DNA of 64,000 nt from Acidobacteriota bacterium (GTDB taxonomy: Bacteria; Acidobacteriota; Thermoanaerobaculia; UBA5066), in contig JAKOVQ010000017.1 of the NCBI GenBank assembly GCA_029781975.1, forward strand, positions 62,001 through 126,000, read 5' to 3'. The position numbers and the translations under genes are program-made. A model generated the notes under the pieces. That model worked only from the letters and a program-made list of their open reading frames with translations. It had not been told where the DNA came from and ran no database searches. This document shows positions 23,335 to 31,072 of the stretch, one piece after another; position 1 is the first letter of the stretch, and every line of letters begins with the position of its first letter.

Positions 23335-24642
23335 ATGCCGGCGGACCACCTGATCTTCGACTGGAATCGCGAGGCGGGGGACGAGAGCCCCGCCCGGGGC
23401 TCCGTGGAGCTCGTGGACGAGACCCTGCGCGACGGGCTCCAGTCCCCCTCGGCGAGCTGCCCCGAGCCGGAGGAGATGCTGAGGCTCCTCAGGCTGATCG
23501 ACGCCCTCGGGATCGACTGGGTCGACATCGGGCTCCCCGGCGCGGGCCCGCGGCAGGCCCGGCAGGTGGAGCGGCTCGCGCGCGAGATCGCCTCCGCCCG
23601 CCTGCGCGTCCGCCCGGTCTGCGCCGCGCGGACCGTCGAGGCGGACATCCGCCCGGTCGTCGAGATCTCCCAGAGGACGGGCGTCCGGATCGCCGTGGGA
23701 GCCTTCATCGGCTCGTCGCCGATCCGGCAGACGCTCCAGGGCTGGGACCGGGCTCGCCTCGTCCGGCTGACCGAGGAGGCCGTCCGCTTCGCGGTCCGCG
23801 AGGGGCTGCCCGTGGTCTCCGTCACCGAGGACACGACGCGCGCCCACCCGAAGGACCTCCGCGCCCTCTACGGGGCCGCCATCCAGGCGGGCGCGAGCCG
23901 GGTCTGCGTCTGCGACACGGTGGGGCACGCGACCCCCGCGGGGACGGAGGCGGTCGTCCGGTTCGTCGCGGAGCTCGTCGAGCGGGAGAACCCCGAGGTC
24001 AGGATCGAGTGGCACGGCCACGAGGACCGCGGCCTCTCCGTCGCGAACGCCCTCGCGGCCCTGCGGGCCGGCGCGCACGCCGTCCACGGCTGCGGCCTCG
24101 GCATCGGAGAGCGGGTCGGCAACACGCCGATGGACGTCCTCCTCGTGAACCTGCGGCTCCTGGGGTGGATCCGGAGGGACCTCTCGTCGCTCCCCGACTA
24201 CGTCGCCGAGGTCTCCCGGGTCGTGGGAATCCCCGTCCCGGACCGCTACCCGGTCTTCGGCCGCGACGCGTTCCGGACCGGGAGCGGCGTCCACGCCGAC
24301 GCGATCCTCAAGGCGCTGGTGCGAGGCCGGACGGACCTCGCCGACCGCGTCTACTCCGGGGTGACGGCCGCGGACGTCGGGCGCGAGCAGGTCCTGGAGG
24401 TGGGCCCGATGTCCGGCGCCGCGAACGCCGTGTCGTGGCTCTCCCGGCACCGCCTGGCGGCGACCCCGTCCCGGGTGGAGGCGATCCTGGCCCACGCGAA
24501 GGCCGCGTCTCGGATCCTGGGCGACGACGAGCTCGCGCGGGCGGTGATCGAGGCCGACGAGGCCGCCACCGGACCGGTCGAACCGCCGATTCCGCCCCCG
24601 CCGGACAGCCGCGGGGAGACGGACGCCCCCGCGCGTCCGTAA
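23335..24642 (+). CDS. LeuA/HMG-CoA-lyase-like carboxyltransferase-family enzyme of unknown substrate
   Basis: TIM-barrel enzyme of the isopropylmalate/homocitrate synthase superfamily, 435 residues. The N-terminal catalytic loop reads DETLRDGLQSPS, where LeuA, NifV and CimA have RDGEQ; Leu in place of that Glu is the HMG-CoA-lyase pattern. The metal site HGHEDRGLSVANAL corresponds to Leu[14 protein letters not shown], and a LeuA-like lid segment GRDAFRTGSGVHADAILKAL is present. The C-terminal LeuA regulatory domain is absent, and a Pro-rich tail ends the protein. ATG at 23335 has GGAGGGAGG. The true leuA lies at 31073-32578, so this paralogue does something else (citramalate, homocitrate, Re-citrate or a lyase reaction are candidates). 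Confidence 0.75.
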   Translation: MPADHLIFDWNREAGDESPARGSVELVDETLRDGLQSPSASCPEPEEMLRLLRLIDALGIDWVDIGLPGAGPRQARQVERLAREIASARLRVRPVCAARTVEADIRPVVEISQRTGVRIAVGAFIGSSPIRQTLQGWDRARLVRLTEEAVRFAVREGLPVVSVTEDTTRAHPKDLRALYGAAIQAGASRVCVCDTVGHATPAGTEAVVRFVAELVERENPEVRIEWHGHEDRGLSVANALAALRAGAHAVHGCGLGIGERVGNTPMDVLLVNLRLLGWIRRDLSSLPDYVAEVSRVVGIPVPDRYPVFGRDAFRTGSGVHADAILKALVRGRTDLADRVYSGVTAADVGREQVLEVGPMSGAANAVSWLSRHRLAATPSRVEAILAHAKAASRILGDDELARAVIEADEAATGPVEPPIPPPPDSRGETDAPARP

Positions 24643-24645
24643 ACT
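24640..24645 (+). promoter_or_regulatory. -10-like TAAACT, possibly leaderless xerD promoter
   Basis: TAAACT ends 6 nt before the GTG at 24652 and no Shine-Dalgarno sequence is present. Its TAA is also the stop codon of the preceding gene, so coincidence is possible. Confidence 0.3.
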
Positions 24646-24651
24646 CGAATC

Positions 24652-25557
24652 GTGGGAACCCAGCCCTTCCTGGAACGGCACCTGCCGCTCTTCCTCGACT
24701 ACCTCGCCGTCGAGAAGGGGCTGGCGGAGAACTCGATCGAGGCCTACCGGCGGGACCTGTCGGCGTTCGGCGCCTTCCTCGCCGCGCGGGGGCTCGAGAC
24801 GGGCGCCGTCGGGAGGGACGACGTCGTCAGGTGGCTCGGCGAGAGGAGGGCCGCCGGAGCCTCCCCCCGTTCGCTGGCCCGCGCCACCTCCGCCCTCCGC
24901 GGGCTCTACGGCTTCCTCTCGGGCGAGGGGCTCGTCCCGTCCGACCCGACGGCCGACCTCGAGAACCCGCGGCGATGGCTCGTCCTCCCGAAGGTCCTCT
25001 CGCGGGACGAGGTGGAGCGGCTCCTGGGGGCGCCGGACCCGGAGACGCCGCGGGGCCTCAGGGACCGGGCGCTCCTGGAGCTCCTCTACGCCTGCGGGCT
25101 GCGCGTCTCGGAGCTCTCGGGCCTCCCGCTCTCGGGCCTGAGGCTCGAGGACGGGTTCGTCCTGGTGAAGGGGAAAGGGGGAAAGGAGCGGATCGTCCCG
25201 ATCGCCGACTCCTCCGCCCGGTGGGTGAAGAGGTGGATCGAGGAGGGGCGGCCCCGGAAGAGTTCGGCCGCGTCGAGCCCGTGGCTCTTCCCGGGCGCGG
25301 GGCGGCAGCCCATCACGCGGCAGACCGTCTTCCTCGCCCTGAAGGCCGCGGCCCGGAACGCCGGCCTCCCGGAGGAGGCCGTCTCCCCGCACGTCCTCCG
25401 GCACGCCTTCGCGACCCACCTCGTCGACAACGACGCCGACCTCAGGGCCGTCCAGATGATGCTCGGTCACGCCAGCATCGCGACGACCGAGATCTACACC
25501 CACGTCTCCCGAGCGCGCGTGCGGCGCGTCTACGACCGCACCCACCCCCGTGCCTGA
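24652..25557 (+). CDS. xerD: Tyrosine recombinase XerD/XerC
   Basis: Site-specific recombinase resolving chromosome dimers at dif. 301 residues, standard length. The N-terminal SAM-like DNA-binding domain covers about 1-100 and the catalytic domain the rest. Catalytic residues are visible as Arg in ACGLRVSEL, His-x-x-Arg in HVLRHAF, His in MLGHASIATTEIYTH, and Tyr in the same segment. GTG at 24652 is chosen because the family N-terminus starts here. No integrase-associated genes, att sites or phage genes flank it, so this is the housekeeping Xer and not a mobile integrase. Overlaps the next gene by 8 bp. Confidence 0.88.
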   Translation: MGTQPFLERHLPLFLDYLAVEKGLAENSIEAYRRDLSAFGAFLAARGLETGAVGRDDVVRWLGERRAAGASPRSLARATSALRGLYGFLSGEGLVPSDPTADLENPRRWLVLPKVLSRDEVERLLGAPDPETPRGLRDRALLELLYACGLRVSELSGLPLSGLRLEDGFVLVKGKGGKERIVPIADSSARWVKRWIEEGRPRKSSAASSPWLFPGAGRQPITRQTVFLALKAAARNAGLPEEAVSPHVLRHAFATHLVDNDADLRAVQMMLGHASIATTEIYTHVSRARVRRVYDRTHPRA

Positions 25558-26413
25558 CGGTCCGCGGCCCCGGCCCGGTCCCGTCCGTCGGACCGGCCTG
25601 GCGCGCCGGCGCGGGCTCCTGCGGGAGCTCCGCGTCCTGATCCTCCTCCTCCCCCTCGCGGGCACCCTCGGAAGCGCCCGCGCGACGGCCGCCCTCGTCG
25701 TCTTCGAGGGGGGAGGACAGATGCGGGTCTCGGGGTTCGAGGTGGACGACGACCGGGTGAGGCTCCAGCTCGCCGGAGGCGGGTGGATGGTCATCCCCCT
25801 CGACCGGGTCGACCGGATCGTCGACGACGAGTTCGACCCGGACGACTTCCGGCCTCCGGCCCCGCCCGGAAAGGCCGCGGCAGCGCCGCTCCCGTCCCTC
25901 CGGCTCGCCGCCTCGTCCTCGCGCCACCTCGAGAAGCCGTTCGGGGCCATCGTCGAGGCGGCCGCGAAGGCCAGCCGTCTCGACCCGGCGCTCGTCGCGG
26001 CGGTGATCGCCGCGGAGTCCGCCTTCCAGCCGCGCGCGGTCTCGAGGAAGGGGGCCCGAGGGCTGATGCAGCTGATGCCGGCGACGGCCCGCAGGCTGGG
26101 GGTGAGGCGCCCGTTCGACCCGGCGGAGAACGTCCGCGGGGGCGCGGCCTACCTCTCCGAGCTCGCCGAACGGTACGGCGACCGCTCCGTCGAGCTGGTC
26201 CTGGCGGCCTACAACGCGGGGGAGGGAGCCGTGGACGAGTACAAGGGGGTCCCGCCCTATCGCGAGACCCGGGAGTACGTCCGGCGCGTCCTCGCGTTCT
26301 GGCACGCCCTGCGGGGAGAGGTGGCGGACGCCTCCTCCCGGGGGGCCGCACCGCAAGGCGGCCTGAACGGGCCGGCCGGCGCCTCCCCGGACACCCCCGC
26401 GCACGCCGGTTAG
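25550..26413 (+). CDS. Lytic murein transglycosylase (SLT domain)
   Basis: Periplasmic enzyme cleaving peptidoglycan glycan strands. 287 residues with an Arg-rich N-terminus and a hydrophobic signal (about 28-47). A short beta-rich segment (about 48-95) is followed by a Pro/Ala linker and an SLT domain (about 127-265). Catalytic Glu156 is in AAESAFQP, followed by the family motifs GARGLMQLMPATARRLG and AYNAGEGAV, ending YVRRVLAFW. GTG at 25550 overlaps xerD. Confidence 0.88.
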   Translation: MPDGPRPRPGPVRRTGLARRRGLLRELRVLILLLPLAGTLGSARATAALVVFEGGGQMRVSGFEVDDDRVRLQLAGGGWMVIPLDRVDRIVDDEFDPDDFRPPAPPGKAAAAPLPSLRLAASSSRHLEKPFGAIVEAAAKASRLDPALVAAVIAAESAFQPRAVSRKGARGLMQLMPATARRLGVRRPFDPAENVRGGAAYLSELAERYGDRSVELVLAAYNAGEGAVDEYKGVPPYRETREYVRRVLAFWHALRGEVADASSRGAAPQGGLNGPAGASPDTPAHAG

Positions 26414-26416
26414 ACT
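26411..26416 (+). promoter_or_regulatory. -10-like TAGACT upstream of membrane-protein gene
   Basis: TAGACT ends 6 nt before the GTG at 26423 and no Shine-Dalgarno sequence is present. Its TAG doubles as the stop codon of the transglycosylase gene, so chance cannot be excluded. Confidence 0.3.
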
Positions 26417-26422
26417 CGCGGC

Positions 26423-27001
26423 GTGTTCCGAACCGTCCGAGGGTTCCTCGTCGTCACCCCCCTGATCTTCCTGGTCGCGCTCCTCGCCTACCTCTCGACG
26501 CGCCCCCACGCCGCCGAGACCTTCGTCGTCTACCCGTTCCTGGCGGAGATCCTGGGGAGGGGGGTGCCGCGCGGCCCGATCGGACGGTTCGTCGTCGTCT
26601 CGGTCCTCTTCTTCCTGGTGCCGTACCTGCTGGCGGGGCTCGTCCTCTTCCTGGCCGACCTCGGGATCTCCGCGGCCGCCCCGCTCTGGCGGCGCAAGCC
26701 ACGGGAGAAGGGGGGCGAGGCGCCGCGCGGCCGGACACTCGTCCCCGAGGCGTTCTACGCCCTCCTCGCCGTCTCGATCGTCACGGCCGTCGTGGCCGGG
26801 CGGGCGCTGCACCGCGTGGCGCACGGCGGCGAGCTGCCGGGGGGGGTGAACGTCGCCCCGCTGTTCGTGGCGATGATCCCCTTCGTGGCCGTCGCCCTCG
26901 GCCTGGCGGCCGCCGCGCTGGCGGCGATCCCGAGGTCGGTGCGCCGGGCGTTCCGCGGGAGGGGCGACGGGGCCCGGACCGCTCCGTCGGAGGCGCGATA
27001 A
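26423..27001 (+). CDS. Integral membrane protein of unknown function
   Basis: A 192-residue protein with about four hydrophobic helices: 7-25, 54-78, 112-131 and 147-170. A basic cytoplasmic loop (WRRKPREKGGEAPRGR) lies between helices 2 and 3, and the tail is basic (RSVRRAFRGRG). I do not recognise a family. It sits between the transglycosylase and guaA with 9-bp and 7-bp gaps; no functional link can be drawn. Confidence 0.65.
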   Translation: MFRTVRGFLVVTPLIFLVALLAYLSTRPHAAETFVVYPFLAEILGRGVPRGPIGRFVVVSVLFFLVPYLLAGLVLFLADLGISAAAPLWRRKPREKGGEAPRGRTLVPEAFYALLAVSIVTAVVAGRALHRVAHGGELPGGVNVAPLFVAMIPFVAVALGLAAAALAAIPRSVRRAFRGRGDGARTAPSEAR

Positions 27002-27002
27002 T
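26997..27002 (+). promoter_or_regulatory. -10-like GATAAT upstream of guaA
   Basis: GATAAT (5/6 match) ends 6 nt before the guaA ATG. The nearest GGAGG-like sequence is 14 nt from the ATG, too far to be a good site. The TAA of the upstream gene lies within it. Confidence 0.35.
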
Positions 27003-27008
27003 CCGCGG

Positions 27009-28547
27009 ATGACAGGACCCGTCGACACCGTCGTCGTCCTCGACTTCGGCTCCCAGTACACCCAGGTGATCGCGCGGCGGATCCGCGAGGCGCGCGTCCG
27101 GTCGCTCGTCCTCCCGTGCACGACCCCCGCCGGAGAGGTGGCGGCGCTGGCCCCCCGGGGGATCGTCCTGTCGGGCGGCCCCTCCAGCGTCTACGACGAG
27201 GGGGCGCCGACCGGCGACGCGGCGGTCTTCGGGCTGGGGATCCCGGTCCTGGGGCTCTGCTACGGGATGCAGCTCCTCGCCCAGGCCCTCGGCGGGGAGG
27301 TGGGGCGGGCGCCCGGCAGGGAGTACGGCCGCGCCTCCGTCGACGTCGCCGGGGGGCGGCTCTTCCGGGGGCTCGGCCCGAGGGAGACCGTCTGGATGAG
27401 CCACGGCGACCACGTGAAGGGCGCGCCCCGGGGATTCACGGTCACGGCGTCGACGGTCAACGCCCCGATCGCGGCGTTCGAGGACCCGGCGCGAGGCCTC
27501 TACGGCCTGCAGTTCCACCCCGAGGTCCACCACACCGAGCACGGCGCGGCGATCCTCGAGAACTTCCTCTACGACGTCTGCGGGGCGGCGCCCCGCTGGA
27601 CGATGGCGGGCTTCCGCTCGGAGGTGGTCGCGCGGATCCGCGACCAGGTGTCCGACGGCGTCGTCCTCGGCGCCCTCTCGGGCGGCGTCGACTCGACGGT
27701 CGCCGCCGTCCTGATCCGCGAGGCGGTGGGGGAGCGGTTCCGCGGGGTCTTCGTCGACACGGGCCTCCTCCGGAAGGACGAGGGGCGGCACGTCCTCTCG
27801 ATGTTCCGGCACCTCGGCCTCCCGGTGTCGGGAGTCGACGCCTCGGACCGGTTCTTCGCGGCGCTGGCCGGGGTGACCGAGCCGGAGCTCAAGCGGAAGG
27901 TGATCGGCGGTCTCTTCATCGACGTCTTCACCGAGAACGCGCGCGCGGTGGACGGCGCCGCCTGGCTCGCCCAGGGGACGCTCTACCCGGACGTGATCGA
28001 GTCGGTCTCGATCAAGGGTCCCTCGCAGGTCATCAAGACGCACCACAACGTCGGCGGCCTCCCCGAGAAGCTCGGGTTCCGGCTCGTCGAGCCCCTGCGG
28101 GAGCTCTTCAAGGACGAGGTGCGTCGGCTGGGGGAGGAGATGGGGATTCCCCACGACGTCCTCTGGCGGCACCCCTTCCCGGGGCCGGGGCTCGCGGTGA
28201 GGATCCCGGGCGAGATCACGCGAGAGAAGGTGGCCGTCCTCCAGGAGGCGGACCACGTCTTCCTCGAGGAGCTCCGGGCCTCCGGGGAATACGAGCGGAC
28301 GGCGCAGGCCTTCGCCGTCCTCCTCCCGGTGAAGTCGGTCGGCGTGATGGGCGACAACCGGACGTACGAGAACGTGGTGGCCCTGCGGGCGGTGACGACC
28401 GAGGACTACATGACGGCCGACTGGGCCCGGCTCCCGTACGACCTCCTCGACCGGGTCGCGCGGAGGATCGTGGGCGAGGTCCGGGGCGTGAACCGGGTCG
28501 TCTACGACGTGACGTCCAAGCCGCCCGGGACCATCGAGTGGGAGTGA
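27009..28547 (+). CDS. guaA: GMP synthase (glutamine-hydrolysing)
   Basis: Final step of GMP synthesis, XMP plus glutamine and ATP to GMP. 512 residues. The class I glutamine amidotransferase domain (about 1-190) has the nucleophile in LGLCYGMQLLAQ and His-x-Glu in LQFHPEVHHTEHG. The ATP-pyrophosphatase domain has P-loop LSGGVDSTVAAVL, and the C-terminal dimerisation domain ends NRVVYDVTSKPPGTIEWE, the canonical GuaA terminus. Confidence 0.96.
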   Translation: MTGPVDTVVVLDFGSQYTQVIARRIREARVRSLVLPCTTPAGEVAALAPRGIVLSGGPSSVYDEGAPTGDAAVFGLGIPVLGLCYGMQLLAQALGGEVGRAPGREYGRASVDVAGGRLFRGLGPRETVWMSHGDHVKGAPRGFTVTASTVNAPIAAFEDPARGLYGLQFHPEVHHTEHGAAILENFLYDVCGAAPRWTMAGFRSEVVARIRDQVSDGVVLGALSGGVDSTVAAVLIREAVGERFRGVFVDTGLLRKDEGRHVLSMFRHLGLPVSGVDASDRFFAALAGVTEPELKRKVIGGLFIDVFTENARAVDGAAWLAQGTLYPDVIESVSIKGPSQVIKTHHNVGGLPEKLGFRLVEPLRELFKDEVRRLGEEMGIPHDVLWRHPFPGPGLAVRIPGEITREKVAVLQEADHVFLEELRASGEYERTAQAFAVLLPVKSVGVMGDNRTYENVVALRAVTTEDYMTADWARLPYDLLDRVARRIVGEVRGVNRVVYDVTSKPPGTIEWE

Positions 28548-28784
28548 GACCCCGGCGGCCGGACCCGGTTCCGCCGCGACTCGACGTTTCGGCCCGGATG
28601 TGATTTGATAAGCTTGCGAGCCATCCGTCGAGCGACGGTGCGGATTGCCGAAGATGTCCCCGTCGCCCCGGCCCCGCCCGATGGCGGGAAGGCACGAACC
28701 CCGGAACGACCAGAGCCCTCAGAGCCACTAGAGCCCCCAGAGCCCCCAGAGCCCGAAGGTTCGGGCAAGAAGAAGGAAACCCGC
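28548..28784 (+). promoter_or_regulatory. 5' leader of the RRM gene: five 9-nt repeats plus hairpin
   Basis: The 237-bp gap has an A+T-rich patch (about 28600-28613) that may hold the promoter. From 28711 to 28755 there are five consecutive 9-nt units (CAGAGCCCT, CAGAGCCAC, TAGAGCCCC, CAGAGCCCC, CAGAGCCCG), all sharing AGAGCC. Overlapping the last unit is a perfect inverted repeat GCCCGAA-GG-TTCGGGC (28751-28766), directly before the AGAAGGA ribosome-binding site. An in-frame TTG at 28605 would translate the repeats as Glu-Pro-rich sequence, but the ATG at 28785 is better supported. Repeats next to an RNA-binding-protein gene suggest autoregulation, an inference. Confidence 0.6.
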
Positions 28785-29120
28785 ATGAAGCTCTACGTCG
28801 GAAACCTTTCCTACGCCTCCACCGAAGCCACCCTGCGCGAGCTCTTCTCCCCGTACGGCGAGATCGAGTCGGCCCGCGTGATCACCGACCGCGACACCGG
28901 GAGCTCCAAGGGCTTCGGGTTCGTCGAGATGAACGACGCCGACGCCCAGAAGGCGATGGGCGCCCTGAACGGCCGCGAGCTCGACGGGCGCGTCCTCCGC
29001 GTCAACGAGGCCCGCCCGCAGGAGGCGCGGACCGGCGGCGGCGGCGGCGGCCGCGGCGGCTACGGCGGCGGCGGTGGCCGCGGTGGCTACGGCGGCGGCG
29101 GCGGCCGCGGCCGCTACTAG
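28785..29120 (+). CDS. Glycine-rich RRM RNA-binding protein
   Basis: Single RNA-recognition-motif protein of 111 residues, like cyanobacterial Rbp and plant glycine-rich proteins. It probably acts as an RNA chaperone or post-transcriptional regulator. RNP2 is LYVGNLS at residues 3-9 and RNP1 is KGFGFVEM near 44-51. The C-terminal 30 residues are Gly/Arg/Tyr repeats (GGRGGYGGG) ending GRGRY, encoded by near-repetitive GGC/GGT codons. ATG at 28785 has AGAAGGA upstream and starts exactly at the RRM. Confidence 0.92.
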   Translation: MKLYVGNLSYASTEATLRELFSPYGEIESARVITDRDTGSSKGFGFVEMNDADAQKAMGALNGRELDGRVLRVNEARPQEARTGGGGGGRGGYGGGGGRGGYGGGGGRGRY

Positions 29121-29139
29121 GACGATCCCTTCCGCGATG

Positions 29140-29182
29140 CCCGGAGCTGCGGGGCCCCCAGACGAGGCCCCGCGGCTCCGGG
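29140..29182 (+). terminator. Long G+C-rich hairpin after the RRM gene
   Basis: Inverted repeat with arms 29140-29156 and 29166-29182 (17 pairs, one mismatch) and a 9-nt loop, 19 nt after the stop. No U-run follows; terminator or mRNA-stabilising hairpin. Confidence 0.55.
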
Positions 29183-29354
29183 TGCGCCGTCGCACCGGGG
29201 GACGGTGCGCGCCCGCGCCGGGAGGGTCGCGGCGCCCGATCGGGGATATCCTCTCCGCGAGCGCCTGACCCGGCCTCCCGCGCCAGGCAGTCGGCTCCCC
29301 GCGGGTCCGCGTGGCTCCGCGAGGTCGCGCCGGGTCCCGCGCCAGGAGGTACCC

Positions 29355-29714
29355 GTGTCCGACACCCGACGCCCTTCCTCCCTTCCCGGAGCCCTCCTCC
29401 TCTCCCTCGCCCTCCTCGTCGCGCTTGCGCTCAGGCCCGCCCCCCCGGCCGACGCGTCACCCGCGGAGCAGGCCGCGGAGCCGGCGCAGGTCGCCTGCGC
29501 GTTCACGAACCCCGCCTATTCCGGCGCCTGTCGCGAGAGCGTGGACCTCCTGCCTGGCAGGACGCCGGCGGAGTCGTGCAAGCCGGTCCTCGACTGCCTG
29601 AACACGACCGCCTGCCTGAAGAACTACTGCCAGGCGACCACGATCCGGAGCGGCTGGAAGCTCGAGTCGGCGAAAGTCGAGCCGAAAGTCGAGAAGGAGC
29701 GGCCCCGGAGCTAG
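29355..29714 (+). CDS. Small secreted cysteine-rich protein of unknown function
   Basis: A 119-residue protein with a Sec signal peptide (LPGALLLSLALLVALALRPA) and mature start near ADASPA. The mature 80 residues contain six cysteines within about 50 residues (VACAF, GACRE, ESCKP, LDCLN, TACLK, NYCQA), enough for three disulfides, and a charged tail rich in Lys/Glu/Pro. GTG at 29355 is supported by CAGGAGGT at the right spacing. No family recognised. Its stop codon overlaps that of the convergent leuB in the sequence CTAG. Confidence 0.7.
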   Translation: MSDTRRPSSLPGALLLSLALLVALALRPAPPADASPAEQAAEPAQVACAFTNPAYSGACRESVDLLPGRTPAESCKPVLDCLNTTACLKNYCQATTIRSGWKLESAKVEPKVEKERPRS

Positions 29715-30862
29715 CGATCCCGGGACGCCGGGAGGGGACCCGGCGGCTCCATCGGGAGCGAGTGGTCCTCGGCCTTCGCGACGCCCCGGGCCTCGGTCCG
29801 GACCTCCTCCGCCACGGCGGCGGCGAAGGCGGACGTCCCGACGCTGCCGGCCGTCCCGGTCGCGAGGTCGGCTGTTCGGAGCCCCGCCGCCAGGACGCGG
29901 ACCACCGCGCGCTCGACGAGGGCGGCTGGTCCCGCCAGGCCGAGCCCGTCGCGGAGGAGCATCGCCGCCGAGAGGATGGCCCCGATCGGGTTGGCCACGT
30001 CGCGCCCGGCGAGCGTGGGCGCCGAGCCGTGGACGGGCTCGAAGAGCCCCGGCCCGTCCCCGAGGCTCGCGGACGGGAGGAGCCCCAGGGAGCCGACGAG
30101 CGCTCCCGCCTCGTCCGAGAGGATGTCGCCGAAGAGGTTCTCCGTCAGGACGACGTCGAACCGCGCCGGGGCGAGGACGAGGGCCATGGCGCAGGAGTCG
30201 ACGTACTGGTGCTCGACCTTCACACCGGGATAGCGTCGCCCGACCTCGTCGACGACGGAGCGCCAGAGGACCGACGTCTCGAGGACGTTCGCCTTGTCGA
30301 CCGACGTGAGGAGGCCGCGCCGGGCTTCGGCGAGGCGGAAGGCGACCTCGGCGACCCGCTCCACCTCCTCCCGGCGGTAGGGGAGGGTGTTGACGGCCGT
30401 GCCCGCCTCGAGGTCGAGCGAGCGGGGCTCCCCGAAGTAGAGCCCCCCGGTCAGCTCGCGGACGATGACGAGGTCGAGCCCGCGGGCGATCTCGGGCTTC
30501 AGGGGGCCGGCCCCGTCGAGGCCGGGGAGCGCGCGGGCGGGACGGACGTTCGCGTAGACGCCGAGGGCCTTCCGAAGCCGGAGGAGCCCCGTCTCCGGCC
30601 GGCGCTCCCGCGGCTCGCCGTCGCACGCCGGGTCGCCGACCGCGCCGAGGAGGACGGCGTCGGCGGCCAGGCAGGCCGACAGCGTCCCGTCGGGGAGCGG
30701 GGTGCCGGCGAGGCGCAGGGCGGCTCCGCCGATGGGATGGGAGGTCGTCTCGAGGACGACGCCGGAGCGGGCGGTCGCCTCGCGGAGGACGCCGAGCGCC
30801 GCCCGGGTCACCTCGGGCCCGACGCCGTCGCCCGGGAGGACCGCGATGCGGGCGGCCGTCAC
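29711..30862 (-). CDS. leuB: 3-isopropylmalate dehydrogenase
   Basis: NAD-dependent oxidative decarboxylation of 3-isopropylmalate in leucine synthesis. 383 residues. Landmarks are IAVLPGDGVGPEVT at the N-terminus, RPARALPGLDGAGPLK, the substrate loop VIVRELTGGLYFGEPR, DKANVLETSVLWR and NLFGDILSDEAGALVGSLG, followed by the NAD-binding EPVHGSAPTLAGRDVANPIG. GTG at 30862 lies 7 bp after the 57-codon orf. Last gene of the attenuated ilv-leu operon. Confidence 0.95.
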   Translation of the reverse strand: MTAARIAVLPGDGVGPEVTRAALGVLREATARSGVVLETTSHPIGGAALRLAGTPLPDGTLSACLAADAVLLGAVGDPACDGEPRERRPETGLLRLRKALGVYANVRPARALPGLDGAGPLKPEIARGLDLVIVRELTGGLYFGEPRSLDLEAGTAVNTLPYRREEVERVAEVAFRLAEARRGLLTSVDKANVLETSVLWRSVVDEVGRRYPGVKVEHQYVDSCAMALVLAPARFDVVLTENLFGDILSDEAGALVGSLGLLPSASLGDGPGLFEPVHGSAPTLAGRDVANPIGAILSAAMLLRDGLGLAGPAALVERAVVRVLAAGLRTADLATGTAGSVGTSAFAAAVAEEVRTEARGVAKAEDHSLPMEPPGPLPASRDR

Positions 30863-30869
30863 GGAGCGC

Positions 30870-31043
30870 TCAGACGCCCCAGCCGTACATCTCGCGGATC
30901 TCGTCCTCCTCGGGCGAGCGCGAGAAGGGGAAGGTCATCGGCTCGGGCCGGCGGGCCCCGGGCGCCGGGGGACGTTGCGTCGAGGCCGCCTCGCGGCGGG
31001 CCTGCTGGGGCTCCTGGGACGGGGGGTCGGGCTTCTGGGACAT
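30870..31043 (-). CDS. 57-residue conserved-position small protein between leuA and leuB
   Basis: Small open reading frame with a strong ribosome-binding site (GAAGGAGGAACGA before ATG). It sits in the operon with 29 bp to leuA upstream and 7 bp to leuB downstream. The sequence is hydrophilic and Pro/Gln/Arg-rich in the first two thirds, with no signal or membrane segment. It ends with an acidic-aromatic tail, SPEEDEIREMYGWGV. No family recognised. The spacing and ribosome-binding site make it a real gene candidate missed by length cut-offs; a role in leucine or isoleucine enzyme assembly or control is speculation. Confidence 0.65.
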   Translation of the reverse strand: MSQKPDPPSQEPQQARREAASTQRPPAPGARRPEPMTFPFSRSPEEDEIREMYGWGV

Positions 31044-31072
31044 TCGTTCCTCCTTCGCCGGGGCGGGCGCGG

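Noticed and set aside
24652-25557. Mobile-element integrase
   Set aside because: Length, motifs and neighbourhood fit housekeeping Xer recombinase. No att repeats, tRNA gene or phage genes flank it and base composition is uniform.
28605-28784. N-terminal Glu/Pro-rich extension of the RRM protein
   Set aside because: It needs a TTG start without a good ribosome-binding site, whereas ATG 28785 has AGAAGGA and begins exactly at the RRM. The open frame is a by-product of high G+C and the 9-nt repeats.
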